A DNA stretch of 64,000 bases from Micavibrio sp. UBA5572 (GTDB lineage: Bacteria; Pseudomonadota; Alphaproteobacteria; Micavibrionales; Micavibrionaceae), in contig DIMG01000029.1 in assembly GCA_002425415.1 (NCBI GenBank), forward strand, positions 62,001 through 126,000, in the 5' to 3' direction. How positions within the stretch are numbered: position 1 is the stretch's first letter; the number at the start of each line of letters is the position of its first letter. The notes under the pieces were generated by a model. The model was not told the origin of the DNA, did no database searches, and worked only from the letters and a program-made list of their open reading frames with translations. This document shows positions 59,709 through 64,000 of this stretch, in pieces. The position numbers and the translations under genes are program-made.

Positions 59709-60836
59709 TTATTCCTCGATTAAAATTTTTGGAGAGGGACGTTGGGCATTTTCAAGACCAGATAAGATAAGGCCAGCAATATCGCCAAAGCTTTTGGCTT
59801 GCGCCGATGTCGGATCAGCGGTGGTTACAGGTGTTCCCAAATCCGAGAGTTCACGGATGCGGGCATGAAGAGGAATTTCTCCCAAAAACGGCACGCTGAG
59901 CCTTGTTGCTTCGTCCCTTGCACCGCCATGCCCAAAAATATCTTCGCGGTGACCACATTCTGGACACATAAAATAAGACATGTTTTCAACAATGCCTAAA
60001 ATAGGCACAGCAACTTTCCTGAACATTTCCAAACCTTTTCTGGCATCAATCAATGCTATGTCTTGCGGCGTTGAGACGATCACGCCACCCGATAACGGGA
60101 CGCGTTGCGCCAAGGTTAAATGAATATCTCCTGTTCCTGGCGGCATATCGATTACCAACACATCCAGCCCATCCCATACCACATCACGAATCATTTGTAA
60201 CAAGGCTGATTGTGCCATCGGACCTCGCCAAATCATGGGGGCGTCTTCATCCACCATCAATCCCATCGACATAATTTTCAGGCCGTGGGCATCAATTGGC
60301 AACAACCTGCCATCGTGATCCTGTTGGGCTTTCATTTTTGAAATGCCTGCCAGTCTCGGGATTGACGGACCGTAAATATCGGCATCCAGCAATCCGACTT
60401 TTCTTCCGGTCTCGGCAATCGCCAACGCCAGATTGATTGCAACTGTCGACTTTCCTACTCCGCCCTTACCCGATGACACAGCAATAATATCTTTCACATC
60501 AGGAATTTTTTGCGTAGGAACTTCAGTCGTAACACGTGGTTTTGCGGACGGCTTTTGAGATGTCATTACAATTGTGGCTTTTGTGATGCCTGTTATTTTT
60601 TCAAGCTCGACTTTTATTTTTTGCTGTAACTCATTAGCAAGATTATCTTTTCTATCATTTTCCCCGATCATCTCGATCACAACGACTGCCTGACCCGTTT
60701 TTGTAATCTGGACATCTTCTAGTCTGAAAGCGTCTTCATCTTTCAACATGAATTGGACAGTTTGGTGGACAAATTCCCGTAAGTCACCATAATCCGGCTT
60801 TGGGATCGATTTTTTTGATTTCAAAAAGGAAAACAT
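59709..60836 (-). CDS. mrp: Mrp/ApbC-type Fe-S cluster carrier ATPase
   Basis: P-loop ATPase that carries [4Fe-4S] clusters to apo-proteins. N-terminal DUF59/MIP18-like domain, then the deviant Walker A AVSSGKGGVGKSTVAINLA and the cluster-binding CPxC in SYFMCPECGHREDIFGHGG. Walker B is VLVIDMPPGTGD. 375 residues. It is divergent from hflK; downstream is a HAD gene with a 3-bp gap. Confidence 0.96.
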   Translation of the reverse strand: MFSFLKSKKSIPKPDYGDLREFVHQTVQFMLKDEDAFRLEDVQITKTGQAVVVIEMIGENDRKDNLANELQQKIKVELEKITGITKATIVMTSQKPSAKPRVTTEVPTQKIPDVKDIIAVSSGKGGVGKSTVAINLALAIAETGRKVGLLDADIYGPSIPRLAGISKMKAQQDHDGRLLPIDAHGLKIMSMGLMVDEDAPMIWRGPMAQSALLQMIRDVVWDGLDVLVIDMPPGTGDIHLTLAQRVPLSGGVIVSTPQDIALIDARKGLEMFRKVAVPILGIVENMSYFMCPECGHREDIFGHGGARDEATRLSVPFLGEIPLHARIRELSDLGTPVTTADPTSAQAKSFGDIAGLILSGLENAQRPSPKILIEE

Positions 60837-60923
60837 TGGGTAAACTCCGGTTTCAGAGTTGTTTTTAACTTAAAAAGCTTTAATGTCTAGAGAATATTGC
60901 CTATTCACTAAGGAGCTTTATTT

Positions 60924-62090
60924 ATGTCCTGGAACGATGACCATAACAACCAAGATGAGTCACCCCGCAAAAATCCGTGGGGGAAGCCTCAGAATGACCG
61001 ACCAAGTCAGAATAACCGACCCAATTGGGGACAAGGCTCGAAAGGTGATGATGATCTGAATTTTGACCAGATATTAAGAAAAATCCGTCAAAATTTTGGA
61101 GGCTTGCTGCCAGATTCCAACGGCGGGATGGGACGACTTGTCGCTCTGTTTGTTGCCATTGCTGCTGTTTTGTGGCTTTTAAGCGGGATTTACTTTGTTC
61201 AGCCCAATGAAAATGGCGTTGTTCTGACTTTCGGTGAGTATACCCGCACAGACGAAACTCCCGGGATCAAATGGAAAGTTCCATGGCCGTTTCAAACGGT
61301 CGAGATCGTCGATGTGACCACCGAACGCCGTATCCATATCGGGTATAGTGTCGGCGAGAATAATATGGGGAAAGTTTCCTTGAATTCTTCGCATCAGGAA
61401 AGTTTAATGCTGACGCGAGACGAAAATATTGTCGATATTAACTTCGTTGTCTTGTGGCGCATTCAAAGTGCCAAGGATTATTTGTACTCTATTCGTGATC
61501 CTGAAGACACGATCAATATGGTAGCAGCCAGCACGATGCGCGAGATTATTGGTCAAACCAATATCCAGCCTGCACTGACTGATGCGCGAACAAAAATCCA
61601 ATCCGATGCAAGAAATCTGATGCAAAAGCTTCTGGATGAATATCATGCGGGTGTGACGATCAATAATGTACAGCTGCAAAAAGTTGATCCACCAGCGGCT
61701 ATTGTTGATGCCTTTAACGCGGTTCAACGGGCGCGGCAGAAAAAAGAAGAATTGAGAAACCTTGCTGAAGCTTATCGTAATGATATTATTCCGCGTGCCA
61801 AAGGTGATTCAGAAAAACTTCGTCAGGATGCTGATGCGTATAAGCAAGAAGTCGTTAGTCGTGCCACTGGTGATGCTAAGCGTTTTTCGAATGTTTACGC
61901 GGCTTATAAAAACTCCAAAGATGTCACGGTCGAGCGGATGTATTTAGAAACCATGGAGAGTGTTCTTAAAAATGCGAAAACCGTTGTTCTGGGGAATGAA
62001 AACAGCGATGTTCTTCCATTCCTACCTATCGGAGATTCCCGTGCGGTTAAAAACACAACCAGTTCGACAACTCCGGATAACAAAGAGTAA
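60924..62090 (+). CDS. hflK: HflK, FtsH-associated membrane protein
   Basis: SPFH/band-7 protein that with HflC forms the cage around the FtsH protease. The N-terminus is Asn/Pro/Asp-rich and cytosolic; one membrane span (LVALFVAIAAVLWLLSGIYFV) is followed by the band-7 domain (QPNENGVVLTFGEYTRTDETPGIKWKVPWPF) and a coiled coil. AAGGAG precedes ATG 60924. 388 residues. It forms an operon with hflC 11 bp downstream. Confidence 0.96.
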   Translation: MSWNDDHNNQDESPRKNPWGKPQNDRPSQNNRPNWGQGSKGDDDLNFDQILRKIRQNFGGLLPDSNGGMGRLVALFVAIAAVLWLLSGIYFVQPNENGVVLTFGEYTRTDETPGIKWKVPWPFQTVEIVDVTTERRIHIGYSVGENNMGKVSLNSSHQESLMLTRDENIVDINFVVLWRIQSAKDYLYSIRDPEDTINMVAASTMREIIGQTNIQPALTDARTKIQSDARNLMQKLLDEYHAGVTINNVQLQKVDPPAAIVDAFNAVQRARQKKEELRNLAEAYRNDIIPRAKGDSEKLRQDADAYKQEVVSRATGDAKRFSNVYAAYKNSKDVTVERMYLETMESVLKNAKTVVLGNENSDVLPFLPIGDSRAVKNTTSSTTPDNKE

Positions 62091-62101
62091 AAGGGATTTT
62101 A

Positions 62102-62971
62102 ATGATGAGTGATGGAAAAATTCTGGGACTGTTAATTGCAGCTGTGGTTGCTTTTATCCTGATTAATTCTTCGATCTTTACCGTTACCGAAGGCAAGCAA
62201 GTTATTATCTTGCGATTTGGTGATCCAAAAGAGCAAATCACAGACCCAGGGCTGCATTTTAAAATGCCGTTGATCGACAATATCCGCGCCTTTGAAAAAC
62301 GCATCCTGAATGTTGACCCCCCATCAGAAGAAGTTCTATTGGCCGATCAGAAACGTCTGGTTGTCGATTCTTTTGCGCGTTACCGCATTACCGATATGCT
62401 GGTCTTTCTAAAAACCCTGAACACCGAAGCTTCGGCTCAACAACGCCTTCATACGGTTATTAACTCTGCACTACGCTCGACTATGGGTAAAGCGACGTTG
62501 CAAGATATTTTATCGGAAAAACGAGATTCCTTGATGGAAGGTATTCAAACTATCGTCAATGAAGAGGCCAAACGATTTGGTATTGAAGTTGTTGATGTAC
62601 GGATTGTGCGGGCTGATTTGCCTGAACAGGTTACACAAGCCACGTTCGACCGGATGAGATCCGAACGTGAACGCGAAGCAAGAGAAGCCCGCGCCGAGGG
62701 CGAGCAGCTTTCTACTGAAATCCGTTCCAAAGCCGATAAAGAGCGGACGATTCTTTTGGCTGAAGCCAAACGGGATTCTGAAATTGCTCGTGGTGAGGGA
62801 GATCGCAAGGCCATTGATATTTACGGTCAAGCCTTTGGTGAAGATCCTGAATTCTATGCGTTTTATCGTTCACTCGAAGCGTATAGAAATTCTTTATCCA
62901 ATTCAGAAACAACTTTGATGATTTCACCGGAAAATGATTTCCTGAAATTCTTCAAAGACAAAATGAAATAA
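62102..62971 (+). CDS. hflC: HflC, FtsH-associated membrane protein
   Basis: Partner of HflK. One N-terminal span (KILGLLIAAVVAFILINSSIF), a band-7 domain beginning at TEGKQVIILRFGDPKEQITDPGLH, and a charged coiled coil (MRSEREREAREARAEGEQL). 289 residues. It starts 11 bp after hflK and is translated from the same message. No ftsH gene is in the window. Confidence 0.96.
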   Translation: MMSDGKILGLLIAAVVAFILINSSIFTVTEGKQVIILRFGDPKEQITDPGLHFKMPLIDNIRAFEKRILNVDPPSEEVLLADQKRLVVDSFARYRITDMLVFLKTLNTEASAQQRLHTVINSALRSTMGKATLQDILSEKRDSLMEGIQTIVNEEAKRFGIEVVDVRIVRADLPEQVTQATFDRMRSEREREAREARAEGEQLSTEIRSKADKERTILLAEAKRDSEIARGEGDRKAIDIYGQAFGEDPEFYAFYRSLEAYRNSLSNSETTLMISPENDFLKFFKDKMK

Positions 62972-63002
62972 TTTCGTTATCATGAGATAAAAACAAAACG
63001 GT

Positions 63003-63554
63003 TTATGCTTTGTAGCAATATAGATACCGTTTAAGAATGGGTTGAACCATTTCTTGTTTATAGCTTATCCAGTCTTCTGGCATTTGGAACGCATTGGACA
63101 AAAGAAGTGCGCCGGATTTCATATCAGATTTTAGTTTTGGCGCTAGCTTATGCAGGACAGGAATCGGAAGAAATGTGACGATCACTTGTGCGTCACTGAA
63201 ATCATATTCGAAAAAATTCTCTCTTAAAAATATGGTATTTTTCTGACCCGATATTTTCTTTTTCAGGACAGCTTGCCAAAATGGTATGGGAGAGAGTTCC
63301 AATCCCACCACGGTTGCATCCGGTATTGATTTTGCGATTTTCAACACCAAATCTCCCGAACCACATCCCGGATCAACAATTTTTAATTTTGTGTTTTGAG
63401 GCGCAGAGTCTAGAATCTCATCCAGAATGGCTTGGCGCATAGAATCAGAGCTGTGTGATGTGCTGACCCCCAATTTGTGGCGGTAATATTCAAAGTTCAA
63501 CATAAATAAAATGATGATCGTCAGAACCAGCAACGCAACGAGATAAATAACCAT
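63003..63554 (-). CDS. Membrane-anchored class I methyltransferase-like protein (paralogue)
   Basis: 183 residues. N-terminal membrane span (VIYLVALLVLTIIILFML) and a SAM-type domain with motif I VDPGCGSGDL, acidic motif VGLELSPIPF, then LRENFFEYDFSDAQVIV and ILP-type FLPIPVLHKLAPKL. Shared layout and sequence with the product of 19130-19741 (LRENFFE, the ELSP/EISP motif, a KL-P repeat and MKSG) make them paralogues. Motif I has Pro (DPG) where DLG or DVG is usual. Its stop is 31 bp from the convergent hflC stop. Confidence 0.72.
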   Translation of the reverse strand: MVIYLVALLVLTIIILFMLNFEYYRHKLGVSTSHSSDSMRQAILDEILDSAPQNTKLKIVDPGCGSGDLVLKIAKSIPDATVVGLELSPIPFWQAVLKKKISGQKNTIFLRENFFEYDFSDAQVIVTFLPIPVLHKLAPKLKSDMKSGALLLSNAFQMPEDWISYKQEMVQPILKRYLYCYKA

Positions 63555-63579
63555 GTATTGTTTTTTCCTTGGTACGTTG

Positions 63580-64000
63580 TTATGCGCTGCCGATTAAAAT
63601 ACCGGCGACAAGGACAAGAGCCCCACCCAAAATAACCTGCACCATTGCCGAAACAATTGGCGTGTCCATATATTTCCAACGTATCCACGAAATCGCGATC
63701 AATTCCAGAGCCACCAGAACAGCCGCAACAAGTGTTGCCGTCCAGAAATCGGAAATCAGGTAAGGCAGCGTATGTCCTAACCCGCCGAGTGTCGTCATTA
63801 ATCCGCAAACCACACCACGCAGCCATGGGCTTCCCCGCCCTGTGATTGCGCCGTCATCGGACATGGCCTCGGTCAACCCCATACTGATCCCAGCGCCTAA
63901 TGACGCTGCAAGACCTACCAGAAATGCATCATGGGAGTTATGCGTTGCAAAGGCTGCTGCAAAAATCGGTGCGAGAGTCGACACCGATCCATCAATCAAT
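63580..64000 (-). CDS. VIT-family iron transporter domain, MbfA-like (5' part outside window)
   Basis: The 140 visible residues are a VIT1/CCC1-type C-terminus: LIDGSVSTLAPIFAAAFATH, GLAASLGAGISMGLTEAMSDDGAITGRGSPW, the CGLMTTLGGLGHTLPYLI block and a final pair of membrane helices. This wording fits membrane-bound ferritin-like exporters (MbfA), in which a rubrerythrin domain precedes the VIT part. The rubrerythrin half, if present, lies beyond the right edge, so the assignment is provisional. The frame runs off the window without a start; the TTG near the edge is internal. It lies 25 bp upstream of the methyltransferase-like gene on the same strand. Confidence 0.82.
   Translation of the reverse strand, partial: LIDGSVSTLAPIFAAAFATHNSHDAFLVGLAASLGAGISMGLTEAMSDDGAITGRGSPWLRGVVCGLMTTLGGLGHTLPYLISDFWTATLVAAVLVALELIAISWIRWKYMDTPIVSAMVQVILGGALVLVAGILIGSA

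Noticed and set aside
1..64000. CRISPR arrays, insertion sequences, integrases or prophage clusters
   Set aside because: No regularly spaced repeats, transposase or integrase sequences were seen; the only phage-like gene is the isolated SGNH protein.

Overview
The window reads as chromosomal DNA of a free-living, flagellated alphaproteobacterium of moderate GC (mid-forties percent by eye). The evidence is the MipZ division-site ATPase, the divergent anmK/tyrS pair, the acpP-fabF-mltG order, the AsmA-like gene divergent from bcp, a cysteine desulfurase-ferredoxin-mnmA run, ssb close to gyrA, and a GG-N10-GC (sigma-54) promoter in front of a transglycosylase gene. A flagellin, a methyl-accepting protein and a PAS protein imply motility and energy taxis. 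The gene set resembles Micavibrio-like or Rhodospirillales-like lineages, but the genus is inference. No integrase, transposase, CRISPR array or rRNA was seen. Almost everything is densely packed housekeeping DNA, with a few single-gene insertions.

Layout. 1-6.1 kb: topA (cut by the left edge), a lone flagellin, queH, an ABC-F ATPase. 6.2-7.6 kb: a solitary arginine-deiminase-like (pentein) gene with its own consensus promoter. 7.6-15.4 kb: gyrA, DUF2059, ssb, aminopeptidase P, a small membrane protein, mipZ and a Cys-rich exported protein. 15.4-21.5 kb: acyl-CoA dehydrogenase, the sigma-54-preceded lytic transglycosylase, Sua5 with a membrane methyltransferase-like protein, an orphan ParA, galU. 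21.8-31 kb: phosphohexomutase and mannose-6-P isomerase cupin, a LamG-SGNH-LamG protein, metE-metF, guaA. 31-39.4 kb: a split Aer-like receptor (PAS protein plus MCP), an exported unknown, a hybrid kinase, asd, an unknown, DUF808. 39.4-50.4 kb: an intergenic region holding a candidate small RNA and a repeat copy, anmK/tyrS, AsmA-like, bcp, an unknown, an alpha/beta-hydrolase-like protein, the sulfur-relay genes and a CAT tRNA. 50.4-55.3 kb: an ArsR-MFP-RND efflux operon divergent from a DUF2892-type membrane protein. 55.3-64 kb: HAD, mltG, fabF, acpP, HAD, mrp, hflK-hflC, a second membrane methyltransferase-like protein and part of a VIT-family iron transporter.

How the genes fit together. 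Cysteine desulfurase, ferredoxin and MnmA suggest tRNA thiolation, with Sua5 and QueH adding two further tRNA modifications. GalU, the hexomutase and the cupin isomerase serve nucleotide-sugar supply. MetF makes the methyl donor used by MetE, in one operon. AcpP, FabF and MltG link lipid and wall synthesis. The ArsR protein has the 66-residue cysteine spacing of BigR/SqrR persulfide sensors, so the efflux pump and the DUF2892 protein may form a sulfide/persulfide response.

Most worth a second look: the pentein cassette, the SGNH gene with a terminator-like hairpin in its leader, the candidate small RNA before anmK, the putative persulfide-sensing efflux operon, the split receptor, a hydrolase-fold protein whose nucleophile position is alanine, and the sigma-54 promoter before a transglycosylase with no signal peptide. 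All family assignments come from reading motifs; no database search was run.
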